Shown: in pieces, positions 16,347 to 24,378 of the stretch
How positions within the stretch are numbered: the stretch's first letter is position 1
How the letters are laid out: every line of letters begins with the position of its first letter
Origin: Paracoccus denitrificans
Lineage (GTDB): Bacteria; Pseudomonadota; Alphaproteobacteria; Rhodobacterales; Rhodobacteraceae
Direction: 5' to 3'
NCBI GenBank assembly: GCA_003240735.1
Contig: QFNE01000023.1
Span: 1-33,346 of the forward strand
Length of the DNA: 33,346 nt
The notes under the pieces: generated by a model
Told to the model about the DNA's origin: nothing
Seen by the model: the letters and a program-made list of their open reading frames with translations, nothing else
The model's database searches: none
Position numbers and translations under genes: made by a program

Positions 16347-17501
16347 ATGACGATGATCTCGGCCGAATTCGTCCCCGACGCGACGGTGCACCCGACGATG
16401 GCACTTGCCACGCAAACCGATGCGCAGCCCCAGTCCACGGCCGATATTTCCGACCTGCCGCAAGACGCGCAGCTTTATCTGCGCCACACCGAAGGGGGTG
16501 TATCCATCCGAGCACTGGCGCGGGAAACCGGGTGCCACGCCTCGACGATCTCGCGCCGAATGCGGAAGTTCGAACAACGCCGGGACGACCCGCTGCTGGA
16601 CCGGGCCCTGACTGCCGCCGGGGGGCAAGGCAGGGGTTCCGGAATCGAATGGAGCCGTGTTGAAACAGATCAGGCCCGCCGCATCCTGCGCCGTCTGTCT
16701 GAACCGGGCGCAGAACTGTTGGTGGCCGAGGCCATGGAAAAGGCGCTGGTCACCCGCCAAGAGGTCCGCACGGCCATCCTTGACCGGTCGCTTGCGGAAA
16801 AACTGGCGCTGCAGGGCTGGATCAGCCTCAAGAAAGATGGGCGGGTCTCGCGGCACGTCATTTCGGCTGCCGGTCGGGCGGCGCTGAAGGCCATGTCGCT
16901 GCGCCGCGCCGACATGCCGGGCGACGCGGATCTGGCAACCGCACATCCGGTACAGGGCGGAATGCACGAGGATGCAGCGCCCTTTGATCATGCCGACCAA
17001 CACCGGGTCTGGGAAAAGCGCACGATCGAAGACCCTGAGGATCAGGAACGCAAGACCGTACGCTTCAATCTGGGGGAATCACCCCTGTTGCTGATCGCGC
17101 GCCGTCGCGATGCCAACGGCCAGCCGTTTCTAGAGCCGTTGCTGGTTGCCGCTGGCGAGCGTTTGCGTGAGGATTTTGAGCTCGCGCAGTTGGGTCCGCG
17201 CGTGGCGCAGAACTGGGACGGATTCCTGACGGCAGGGACGTCCAGCGGGTGGAACAACCCCGGATTTGGCAGCGGGTCTGACGGTGCGCGGAACCGCGTG
17301 GCTGGTGCCTTGCGCGAACTCGGGCCCGGCATGGGCGATCTCGTGCTGCGCGTCTGCTGCTTTCTGGAAGGGATCGAGATGACCGAGCGTCGTCTGGGCT
17401 GGCCCGCCCGTTCGGCCAAGATCGTGCTGCGACTGGCGTTGATGCGGCTGGACCGTCACTACAACGAATCCTATGGCGCCGGGGGGCGGATGATCGGCTA
17501 A
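16347..17501 (+). CDS. DUF6456 domain protein with N-terminal helix-turn-helix
   Basis: A 384-residue protein, probably DNA-binding, of unknown role. Residues 42-80 read as a resolvase/homeodomain-like HTH (GGVSIRALARETGCHASTISRRMRKFEQ). A second winged-helix-like segment is at about 130-175 (VTRQEVRTAILDRSLAEKLALQGWISL...). The C-terminal 120 residues match the DUF6456 pattern of alphaproteobacteria, with FNLGESPLLLIARRRDANGQPFLEPLLVAAGERLREDFELAQL and the terminal GWPARSAKIVLRLALMRLDRHY. ATG 16347 has GAGGA (16334-16338) 8 bases upstream; further upstream codons overlap the promoter dyad and are unlikely to be coding. An intrinsic terminator follows the stop. A transcriptional role is inferred from the HTH. 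Confidence 0.82.
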   Translation: MTMISAEFVPDATVHPTMALATQTDAQPQSTADISDLPQDAQLYLRHTEGGVSIRALARETGCHASTISRRMRKFEQRRDDPLLDRALTAAGGQGRGSGIEWSRVETDQARRILRRLSEPGAELLVAEAMEKALVTRQEVRTAILDRSLAEKLALQGWISLKKDGRVSRHVISAAGRAALKAMSLRRADMPGDADLATAHPVQGGMHEDAAPFDHADQHRVWEKRTIEDPEDQERKTVRFNLGESPLLLIARRRDANGQPFLEPLLVAAGERLREDFELAQLGPRVAQNWDGFLTAGTSSGWNNPGFGSGSDGARNRVAGALRELGPGMGDLVLRVCCFLEGIEMTERRLGWPARSAKIVLRLALMRLDRHYNESYGAGGRMIG

Positions 17502-17505
17502 AACA

Positions 17506-17532
17506 AAAAGGGCGCCGCGATGGCGCCCTTTT
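17506..17532. terminator. Bidirectional intrinsic terminator
   Basis: AAAAGGGCGCC (17506-17516) pairs with GGCGCCCTTTT (17522-17532) around a 5-base loop, with A's on the left and T's on the right. It lies between the convergent DUF6456 and peroxiredoxin genes and fits as a terminator for both. The 9-bp core stem is the same as in the terminator after degP. Confidence 0.9.
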
Positions 17533-17552
17533 CATTGAATCTGAAAAGACGA

Positions 17553-18119
17553 TCAGGCGTCGGCCAGTTCGTCCTGACGCGCGTCTTTGGCGGCACCGCG
17601 CAGATATTCCAGCATCGTTTCGGGCGAGCTTGCACCGTAAGGGTCGGTCGGGCAGTCGTCCATGCGGCCTTCTTCCTCGAAGACGTGCTCAACAACACCG
17701 TCATTGACGACAGCGGCGTAACGCCAGCTGCGCGCGCCAAAGCCGAGGTTGTTTTTCTGAACCAGCATGCCGACCTGACGGGTGAACTCACCCGATCCAT
17801 CCGGAATCACCTTGACCGTTTTCAGGTCCTGCGACTTGGCCCATTGGTTCATGACGAAACTGTCATTGACCGACAGGCAGTAGACATCATCGATGCCCAG
17901 ATCTGCAAATTCCTTCGCCGCCGCCTCAAACCCCGGAAGTTGGTAGGTCGAGCAGGTCGGCGTGAACGCGCCGGGCAACGAGAACAGGATCACACGCTTG
18001 CCTTTGAAATAGTCAGCGGTGGTCATCTCTTGCCAGCGATACGGGTTAGGGCCACCGACCGATTCATCCCGCACGCGGGTTTGGAAAATCACGTCGGGCA
18101 GCTTGTCACCAGCTTTCAT
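17553..18119 (-). CDS. Peroxiredoxin (Prx5-like, AhpC/TSA-redoxin type)
   Basis: Thiol peroxidase of 188 residues predicted to reduce hydrogen peroxide and alkyl peroxides in the cytosol. The peroxidatic motif is PGAFTPTCSTYQLPGFE with Cys56, as in the Prx5 branch. Two more cysteines are present (DVYCLSV and DDCPTDPYG); the latter, near the C-terminal side, could act as a resolving residue. AAGGAG seven bases before ATG 18119 fixes the start; the frame is open to 18191 but that segment covers the promoter. The electron donor is probably glutathione/glutaredoxin or thioredoxin, not visible from sequence. It is divergent from lipA, with a perfect dyad between the genes. Confidence 0.92.
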   Translation of the reverse strand: MKAGDKLPDVIFQTRVRDESVGGPNPYRWQEMTTADYFKGKRVILFSLPGAFTPTCSTYQLPGFEAAAKEFADLGIDDVYCLSVNDSFVMNQWAKSQDLKTVKVIPDGSGEFTRQVGMLVQKNNLGFGARSWRYAAVVNDGVVEHVFEEEGRMDDCPTDPYGASSPETMLEYLRGAAKDARQDELADA

Positions 18120-18138
18120 CGGGCACTCCTTTGATAGA

Positions 18139-18153
18139 TGCCGCAATGCGGCA
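18139..18153. promoter_or_regulatory. Perfect dyad TGCCGCAATGCGGCA upstream of the peroxiredoxin gene
   Basis: TGCCGC and GCGGCA flank a 3-base centre, 20 bases upstream of the prx ATG and just 5' of its ribosome binding site (AAGGAG at 18124-18129). It could be a repressor operator overlapping the transcription start, or a hairpin at the 5' end of the prx message. Confidence 0.4.
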
Positions 18154-18190
18154 AAGTCCTCCCGCATGCGAGTTGGAGGTTCTCGCGCCA

Positions 18191-18219
18191 TTGATCAAGC
18201 CTCAAATGAGGTTTACGTC
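18191..18219 (+). promoter_or_regulatory. Candidate lipA promoter with a dyad between -35 and -10
   Basis: TTGATC (18191-18196) and TACGTC (18214-18219) are separated by 17 bases and lie 21 bases before ATG 18241. The inverted repeat CCTCA-AA-TGAGG (18200-18211) fills the spacer, the position expected of an operator. The -10 is weak. Confidence 0.35.
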
Positions 18220-18240
18220 ACGAGATCATGCGAGGAACCC

Positions 18241-19200
18241 ATGACCGACACGCATTCTGATACGCCCCCGATGCTGCGGCACCCTGAAAAGGCGCACCGT
18301 CCCGACCAGACCCAGCCCAAGAAGCCGGATTGGATCAGGGTCAGGGCGCCGGTCAGCCAAGGCTACAAGGACACGCGCGACATCCTGCGCAAGCATCGAC
18401 TGTCGACGGTGTGCGAGGAAGCTGGCTGTCCGAACGTCGGCGAATGCTGGAGCCAGGGCCACGCGACCATGATGATCATGGGCGAAATCTGTACCCGTGG
18501 CTGTTCGTTCTGCAACGTCGCCACCGGCCGCCCCGACGCGCTGGACGTGTTCGAACCGGGAAGGGTGGCCCACGCGGTCCAGACGCTTGGTCTGAATCAT
18601 GTTGTCATCACCAGCGTCGACCGCGACGATCTGGACGACGGCGGCGCCGAACATTTTGCGCAGACGATCCGCGCCATACGGCACCGTTCGCCATCGTCGA
18701 CAATCGAGGTGCTGACGCCGGACTTTCTGAAGACAAAGCCCGGCGCGCTGGAAACGGTGGTCGAGGCGCGTCCCGATGTGTTCAACCACAACCTAGAAAC
18801 GGTGCCGGGACTTTACCCCTCGGTCCGTCCCGGGGCGCGGTATTTCCACTCGTTGCGTTTGCTCCAGCGCGTGAAGGAACTGGATCCCACGATGTTCACG
18901 AAGTCGGGTATCATGGTCGGTCTGGGTGAAGATCGTCAGGGCGTTCTACAGGTCATGGACGACATGCGCGCCGCGGACGTCGATTTCATCACCATCGGTC
19001 AGTACCTGCAGCCAAGCCCCAAGCATCACCGCGTCGACCGGTTCGTGACGCCGGCCGAGTTCGCCGGGTACGAGAAATCGGCGTGGGGTAAAGGCTTCCT
19101 GATGGTGTCGGCGACGCCCCTGACGCGATCATCGTATCACGCGGGCGACGACTTCCAGAAGCTGCGCACCGCGCGCCTGGCAAAGCTGGCAGGCGCTTAA
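18241..19200 (+). CDS. lipA: Lipoyl synthase (radical SAM)
   Basis: Inserts two sulfur atoms into protein-bound octanoyl groups to make the lipoyl cofactor of 2-oxoacid dehydrogenases and the glycine cleavage system. The 319-residue product has both required clusters: the auxiliary Fe-S site CX4CX5C with Cys58, Cys63 and Cys69, and the radical SAM site CX3CX2C with Cys84, Cys88 and Cys91 (CTRGCSFC). The C-terminal RSSY ligand motif is present in PLTRSSYHAGDD. ATG 18241 with GAGGA about 8 bases upstream is preferred over the open upstream frame, which overlaps the prx promoter region. No lipB neighbour is seen in the window. Confidence 0.97.
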   Translation: MTDTHSDTPPMLRHPEKAHRPDQTQPKKPDWIRVRAPVSQGYKDTRDILRKHRLSTVCEEAGCPNVGECWSQGHATMMIMGEICTRGCSFCNVATGRPDALDVFEPGRVAHAVQTLGLNHVVITSVDRDDLDDGGAEHFAQTIRAIRHRSPSSTIEVLTPDFLKTKPGALETVVEARPDVFNHNLETVPGLYPSVRPGARYFHSLRLLQRVKELDPTMFTKSGIMVGLGEDRQGVLQVMDDMRAADVDFITIGQYLQPSPKHHRVDRFVTPAEFAGYEKSAWGKGFLMVSATPLTRSSYHAGDDFQKLRTARLAKLAGA

Positions 19201-19225
19201 CGCGCCGCCAGCAAGAGTTACCAGA

Positions 19226-19714
19226 TCACCAGCCGCTGATTGGCGGGGTGGGCTGAGTCACCAAATGGCTTTTGCGTTTTTCGTAGAACGCGTTTCCGCC
19301 AGCGACCAACACGTAGTGCATGTTGTCATAAGGGAAACGGTGGCTTTGTTCATGAAAGAACATCGCGTTGCCGATCTGGGGATGGCGTTCCCCACGCAGG
19401 ACTGATCGCGCGGTTGCCCTGACGTCTGGCAGATCCGGCATCTTTTTGGTCAGAACGCCGCGCGCGAACTGGTTCTTTTGACCGACGACGCCACAGACGG
19501 TGCGCGGATACTGTCCCGACTGGACGCGGTTCATCACCACGCTGCCGACCGCGACCATGCCTTCGCGGCTGGATCGTTGTGATTCGAAATACATCGCACG
19601 CTCCATGCACGACAACTCAGAGCGTCCGCCGCCACGAATGCCGCAACCAGCGACTGCGCCGCACAGAAGTGCCGCGGCGACGGCAAGCTTTGCTGCCGAT
19701 ACCGATCTGTTCAT
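19226..19714 (-). CDS. Cell wall hydrolase, SleB-like, predicted lipoprotein
   Basis: A 162-residue exported protein of the hydrolase_2 / SleB family, predicted to cleave peptidoglycan. The N-terminus has a lipobox-like VAGC with the modified Cys expected near residue 24 (KLAVAAALLCGAVAGC), so it may be anchored in a membrane. The catalytic-domain pattern is CMERAMYFESQRSSREGMVAVGSVVMNRV (about 36-64), with the Glu in MER as candidate catalytic residue, then the typical YPRTVCGVV and QFAR segments and AMFFHEQSHRFPYDN. In non-spore-forming alphaproteobacteria such proteins act in wall remodelling. It is convergent with lipA, with only 25 bases between the stops and no obvious terminator there. 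Confidence 0.88.
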   Translation of the reverse strand: MNRSVSAAKLAVAAALLCGAVAGCGIRGGGRSELSCMERAMYFESQRSSREGMVAVGSVVMNRVQSGQYPRTVCGVVGQKNQFARGVLTKKMPDLPDVRATARSVLRGERHPQIGNAMFFHEQSHRFPYDNMHYVLVAGGNAFYEKRKSHLVTQPTPPISGW

Positions 19715-19797
19715 GATTTTATTCTTTCACTGCCCGTTTTGCACTGATTGTGCCGCAGCAGTGAGGGCGGATCAACTCATTGCCCGCCCGGGTGAGG

Positions 19798-19825
19798 GAA
19801 ACTGGCCGAATGCTCGGCCAGTTTC
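19798..19825 (-). terminator. Strong intrinsic hairpin after the RND pump gene
   Basis: GAAACTGGCCGA (19798-19809) is perfectly complementary to TCGGCCAGTTTC (19814-19825) with a 4-base loop. The minus-strand RND gene ends at 19828, two bases from the stem, and TTTCCC follows on that strand. This is the likely 3' end of the efflux operon transcript. Confidence 0.8.
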
Positions 19826-19827
19826 GT

Positions 19828-22800
19828 TCAGCGCGCTTCGGGTGCGTCGGGGCTGCGACGTCGCACCATCGCCACGATGCGCAGGACGACGACATAGAAC
19901 ACGCCCACAAGGAAAATCCCGATCAGCGCGGACGTCGCGATCCCGCCAATGACGCCGATGCCGATGGAGTTCTGTGCGGCAGCGCCCGCACCGCTGGCCA
20001 GTGCCAGCGGCAGAACGCCCAGCAGGAACGCCAGCGTGGTCATCAGGATCGGACGCAGACGCATCTTGGACGCCTCGATCGCCGATTCCAACAGGGGCTT
20101 GCCCTGCTTGTGCAGCATCTCGGCGAACTCGACGATCAGGATCGCATTTCGCGCCGCCAGCCCGATGGTCGTCAGCAAGCCGACCTTGAAGTAGACGTCA
20201 TTAGACTGGCCAAACCACAGCGCGGCTGCCATTGCCCCGACGATGCCGATGGGCACTGTCATCATGACCGAAATCGGAACCGACCAGCTTTCGTAAAGCG
20301 CGGCCAGTGCCAGGAACACGACCAGAGCCGACATCGCGAACAGCAGTGGTGCTTGGTTGCCCGACAGCCGCTCCTGATAGCTGAGGCCCGTCCACGCCGT
20401 GCCATAGCCGCCGGGGATCTGTGAGACCAGCTCCTCCATGATGTTCATGGCCGCACCCGAGGACACACCTTGCGCCGCGGCACCCGAGATCTCCATCGCG
20501 CGAGAGCCGCCATACCGGGACAGGCTTTGCGCCTGCTGGTCCCATTCCTGCGACGTGAACGCGGTGAAAGGCACCATGTCGCCAGACCCGTTCCGAACAT
20601 ACCATTTTTCGATGTCGTCGGGCTGCATCCGGGCACTTGCTTCACCCTGCACAATGACAGGACGGAGATCGTTGCCCAGAGAGAAGTCGTTGACGTTTGC
20701 ACTGGCGAAGATGATCGACAGCGCCTGGTTGAGATCGGCAATCGACAGGCCATAGGCCGCAGCCTTCTGCTGGTCGATGTCGATCCGGCGCGACGTTTCA
20801 AACGGCGCGTCGTTGCCTTGCAGGCTGGTGACGCGACCATCCGCGTTGCCCAGTGCGACCAGCCTGTCCGCCGCAGCGGCCAGTTCAGCCTGACCACGGC
20901 CCGCCTGATCGACCAACTGCATCGAGAAGCCCGCCGACATGCCCACACCTTGGATGGCGGGCGGCAGGATGAAGAACACCTGACCGTTGCGGTTGCCGAA
21001 GAACTTCATGTTCCCACGGGTGGCCAGCGATGCAGCGTCCTGACCTTTTCGCTCGTCGTAGGGTTTGAGTTTGATGAACGCCATTGCGTTGCGGGGACTT
21101 GCGCCCTGGAAGCTGAAGCCCAGTGCCGCAAACACGCTGTCGGTGACGTCCTTCTCATCCTCGCGGACAAACTTTTCCACCTCTTCGACGAGCGCCTTGG
21201 TCCGCTCGGCTGTCGATCCTTCGGGCGTTTCGATCATCACCATCAGAACGCCCTGATCTTCGGACGGCAGGAACGAGCCCGGTAGCTTCTGATAAAGATA
21301 ATACGCGCCGCCGCCGAACAAGGCGAGGACGAGCAGAAAGCGGAACGGCCGCTTGACGAACGCCCCGACGGTGGACGCGTAGCCGTTGGTCATGCGGTCG
21401 AGGTTGCGGTTGAACCAGCGGGCCGGCGCAAACTTCACTTCTCCATGCTTGCGCGGCTTCAGAAGCGTTGCACATAGGGCAGGGGTCAGGATCAGCGCGA
21501 CGGCCAATGACAGGACCATCGCGGTGATGATCGTGACCGAGAATTGTCGGTAGATCACGCCGGTAGAACCCGTCATGAACGCCATCGGCAGGAACACCGC
21601 TGACAGAACCAGCACGATCCCGACGAGGGCCGAGCTGATTTCATCCATGCTTTTTTCGGTCGCCGCGACGGGATCGAGACCTTCTTCCTCCATCACCCGC
21701 TCGACGTTTTCCACGACGACGATGGCGTCATCGACCAGAAGGCCGATCGCCAGCACCATCGCGAACATCGTCAATGTGTTGATGGACATGTCCGCAAAGG
21801 ACAGAACCCCGAATGTCCCGAGCAGAACCACAGGAATGGCAAGCGTCGGGATCAGCGTGGCACGCCAGCTTTGCAAAAAGATCAGGATGACCAAGAAGAC
21901 CAAGATCACGGCTTCGAACAGCGTGTGGTAGACCTGATTGATCGACTCTTCGACAAACGGAGACGTGTCGTATGGATAAAGAATTTCCAGACCAGCCGGC
22001 AGCGACGAACTGATGCCCGCCAGAACGTCACGGACAGCCGCAGCAGTATCGACCGCGTTTGCGCCGGTGGCGAGGTTCACGGCGAAGCCCGCAGCGGGGT
22101 TGCCATTATAGCGCGACGAGGTGCCGTAATCTTCCTGACCGATTTCGATATCGGCCACGTCACCTAGGAACACGGTCGCACCGTCGCTTTCGGTGCGCAG
22201 CAGGATACGTTCGAACTCGGCCGCGGAGGTCAGCTGCGATTGCGCCGACAGCTGAACGTTCAACTGCTGGCCTTTGACAGTCGGCTGCGACCCTAGGCTG
22301 CCTACTGTCACGTTGGTGTTCTGTTCAGACACGGCCGCGACCACGTCTGCGGGCGTCACCTGATACTGAAGCATCCGCGCCGGATCGAGCCAGATGCGCA
22401 TCGCATAGCCCGTGCTGAACGTCTCGATCGAGCCGACGCCCGGGGTCCGCTTGACCGGATCTTCGATCCGCTGCGCGATCATGTCACCCAGCTCAAGCGA
22501 GTCGTAGCCTCCGTCACTGGACGCCAAGGCACCGACCAGCAGAATGGACGACGTCGAGCGGCTGACCGACACGCCCTGCGCCTGAACCGCAGACGGCAGC
22601 TGCGCGGTCACCAGTTGCAACTTGTTCTGGACCTGAACCTGCGCAATGTCGGGGTCGACAGAGTCGTCGAACGTCAACTCGATCGACGCCCGACCCTGGG
22701 ACGACGTCGATGTCATATAGATCAGGCCGTCGATTCCCGTCATGCCGTCTTCGATGATCGTGGTCACCGAATTTTCGACGATGTCGGGCGAAGCGCCGGT

Positions 22801-22947
22801 ATAGGTTGCCGCAATGCGGACCGTCGTGGGCGCGATATCGGGATATTGCGCAATGGGAAGACGCATCAGCCCCAGCGCGCCGACGAGCATGACGATAATC
22901 GCCAAAACCCATGCGAACACAGGGCGGTGGATAAAGAATCGGGCCAT
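19828..22947 (-). CDS. RND multidrug efflux pump, inner-membrane permease (AcrB/HAE1 type)
   Basis: Proton-driven tripartite efflux pump subunit of 1039 residues, full length for the HAE1 family. The N-terminus MARFFIHRPVFAWVLAIIVMLVG is the typical first membrane helix. Two large periplasmic loops separate helices 1-2 and 7-8. The proton-relay aspartates are Asp406 and Asp407 in IGLLVDDAIVVVENVERVM, and the partner lysine is Lys921 in FKVGLLTTIGLAARNAILIVEFAE. Helix 12 ends in VLRIVAMVRRRS. It starts 6 bases after the adaptor stop, so the two form one operon. No outer-membrane channel gene or regulator lies next to it. Substrates cannot be read from the sequence; the hydrophobic family fits drugs, dyes and detergents. 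Confidence 0.96.
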   Translation of the reverse strand: MARFFIHRPVFAWVLAIIVMLVGALGLMRLPIAQYPDIAPTTVRIAATYTGASPDIVENSVTTIIEDGMTGIDGLIYMTSTSSQGRASIELTFDDSVDPDIAQVQVQNKLQLVTAQLPSAVQAQGVSVSRSTSSILLVGALASSDGGYDSLELGDMIAQRIEDPVKRTPGVGSIETFSTGYAMRIWLDPARMLQYQVTPADVVAAVSEQNTNVTVGSLGSQPTVKGQQLNVQLSAQSQLTSAAEFERILLRTESDGATVFLGDVADIEIGQEDYGTSSRYNGNPAAGFAVNLATGANAVDTAAAVRDVLAGISSSLPAGLEILYPYDTSPFVEESINQVYHTLFEAVILVFLVILIFLQSWRATLIPTLAIPVVLLGTFGVLSFADMSINTLTMFAMVLAIGLLVDDAIVVVENVERVMEEEGLDPVAATEKSMDEISSALVGIVLVLSAVFLPMAFMTGSTGVIYRQFSVTIITAMVLSLAVALILTPALCATLLKPRKHGEVKFAPARWFNRNLDRMTNGYASTVGAFVKRPFRFLLVLALFGGGAYYLYQKLPGSFLPSEDQGVLMVMIETPEGSTAERTKALVEEVEKFVREDEKDVTDSVFAALGFSFQGASPRNAMAFIKLKPYDERKGQDAASLATRGNMKFFGNRNGQVFFILPPAIQGVGMSAGFSMQLVDQAGRGQAELAAAADRLVALGNADGRVTSLQGNDAPFETSRRIDIDQQKAAAYGLSIADLNQALSIIFASANVNDFSLGNDLRPVIVQGEASARMQPDDIEKWYVRNGSGDMVPFTAFTSQEWDQQAQSLSRYGGSRAMEISGAAAQGVSSGAAMNIMEELVSQIPGGYGTAWTGLSYQERLSGNQAPLLFAMSALVVFLALAALYESWSVPISVMMTVPIGIVGAMAAALWFGQSNDVYFKVGLLTTIGLAARNAILIVEFAEMLHKQGKPLLESAIEASKMRLRPILMTTLAFLLGVLPLALASGAGAAAQNSIGIGVIGGIATSALIGIFLVGVFYVVVLRIVAMVRRRSPDAPEAR

Positions 22948-22953
22948 GCGAGC

Positions 22954-24210
22954 TTACTCCGCCGCCGGGGGCGCTTGCTGCGCCGTGTCGGATGCGGGCG
23001 CGGCCGGAGCGGGGGGCGCATCGGTCGCAGCAGGGGCATCGCCGGCAGGCGCTGCCGCGGGGGCCGCAGCCGTGTCGACGATGACACCATCTGCGTTCAT
23101 CTCGACGGGGACCGTGGTCACATCCGCGCCTTCCTGCAGGCCGCTGACGCCGTTCAGGACAAGAAGATCGCCATCTTTCAGACCAGACGAAACGATCCAG
23201 GAATTCTGGTAAACCCCCTCGTCAGTCAGCACCCGCTTGACCGCCTTGCCGTTGTCGGCAACCCATGCGCTCAGACGGCCGTCATTACCGCGCGTCGCGG
23301 CCAATTGGGGAACAAGCACCGCTTGGATGCGGCCGATATCAACCTCACCGCGCACGAACATGCCCGGCAGGATACGCAGATCAGGGTTTTCGAACCTGAA
23401 TCGAAAATCAATCGCCCCGGTCGAGGTCGAGACGCTGTATCCCGGCGCAACCAACGTGCCCGCCGTGGCATAGGTCGCCCCGTTTTCCAGCGTCAGTTGT
23501 GCCTGTAGATCACCTGACGATTTGACCTCTCCGGATTCGATTCGGTCGCGTATCCGCTGCAGGCGGGCCGACGGCTCGTACATTTCAACGTCGATCGGGT
23601 CCAGTTGGGTGACTGTTGCCAACGCGTCCGCCTGCGCGGCCGTAACAAGGTCACCGGGCGAAACTGTCGCGACGTTCGGGACACCGTCGAGCGGGCTGTT
23701 GATCGTCGTCCACGACAACTGTGTCTGTGCCAGCTTCACCGCGGCCTCAGATGCCTTCTGTTGGGCCTGCGCCTGCTCAAGGGTGGCCTGAAGTTCTTGC
23801 AACGTGGCAACCGTCGACCCTGTCCCCTGAAGGCGCTTGCTGCGGTCTACGGCGGCCTGTGCCTGGGGGATCGCGGCACTTGCCGCGGCAAGGTTCGCCT
23901 CAGCCTGTTCAAGCTGAGCCTCATACGTGGTCTTGTCGACCTGAAACATCGGTGTGCCGGCCTTTATCGGTCTGCCCGGCGAATAAAGGATCTGCGTGAC
24001 GAAACCGTCGACACGGGGGCGGATGGCCACCTCTTCGCGTGCCACGGCCCGACCCGGGATCGTGACGATCAGCGGCACATCGGTCACCTTGGCTGTGATC
24101 ACGCCGACCTGAGCAGGCCCCTGCGGCGGCATGCCCTGCGCGCCGGCGACCATCGGCGCCAAGGCGGCGCCCAGAGCCAAATGAAAGGCAAGTAACGTTT
24201 TGCGCGGCAT
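22954..24210 (-). CDS. RND efflux periplasmic adaptor subunit (AcrA/MexA type)
   Basis: Membrane fusion protein linking the pump to an outer-membrane channel. The 418-residue product has a signal sequence (about residues 1-24) that lacks a lipobox Cys, so unlike AcrA it is probably not a lipoprotein. The order is a lipoyl half-motif (GRAVAREEVAIRPRVDGFVTQI, about 53-75), an alpha-helical hairpin rich in Ala/Gln (about 95-165), the second lipoyl half (LSWTTINSPLDGVPNV), a beta barrel with LDPIDVEMYEP, and the membrane-proximal domain. The C-terminal 40 residues are Ala/Pro/Asp-rich. ATG 24210 is chosen because GAAGGAA lies about 8 bases upstream; further upstream in-frame codons are in the promoter region. 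Confidence 0.93.
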   Translation of the reverse strand: MPRKTLLAFHLALGAALAPMVAGAQGMPPQGPAQVGVITAKVTDVPLIVTIPGRAVAREEVAIRPRVDGFVTQILYSPGRPIKAGTPMFQVDKTTYEAQLEQAEANLAAASAAIPQAQAAVDRSKRLQGTGSTVATLQELQATLEQAQAQQKASEAAVKLAQTQLSWTTINSPLDGVPNVATVSPGDLVTAAQADALATVTQLDPIDVEMYEPSARLQRIRDRIESGEVKSSGDLQAQLTLENGATYATAGTLVAPGYSVSTSTGAIDFRFRFENPDLRILPGMFVRGEVDIGRIQAVLVPQLAATRGNDGRLSAWVADNGKAVKRVLTDEGVYQNSWIVSSGLKDGDLLVLNGVSGLQEGADVTTVPVEMNADGVIVDTAAAPAAAPAGDAPAATDAPPAPAAPASDTAQQAPPAAE

Positions 24211-24325
24211 GGCGGATTTCCTTCGATAAGCCGAAAGCGTCGTCATCCGCCAAAGCGGCAGAGTTAGTACGTCTCCGCCCGTTATGCGCAGTTTTGTTGC
24301 GGCAGCAAGTCGACTTCTGGGGCCA

Positions 24326-24338
24326 CGATCATTGATCG
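24326..24338. promoter_or_regulatory. Dyad CGATCATTGATCG upstream of the RND operon
   Basis: CGATCA and TGATCG flank a single T, about 115 bases upstream of the adaptor start and 40 bases downstream of the stop of the small ORF. It is a candidate operator for an unlinked regulator, since no TetR or MarR gene sits beside the pump. Confidence 0.3.
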
Positions 24339-24378
24339 GATCGGCCACCAGAACCTCGAAGTTGAAAACATTTTTAAA

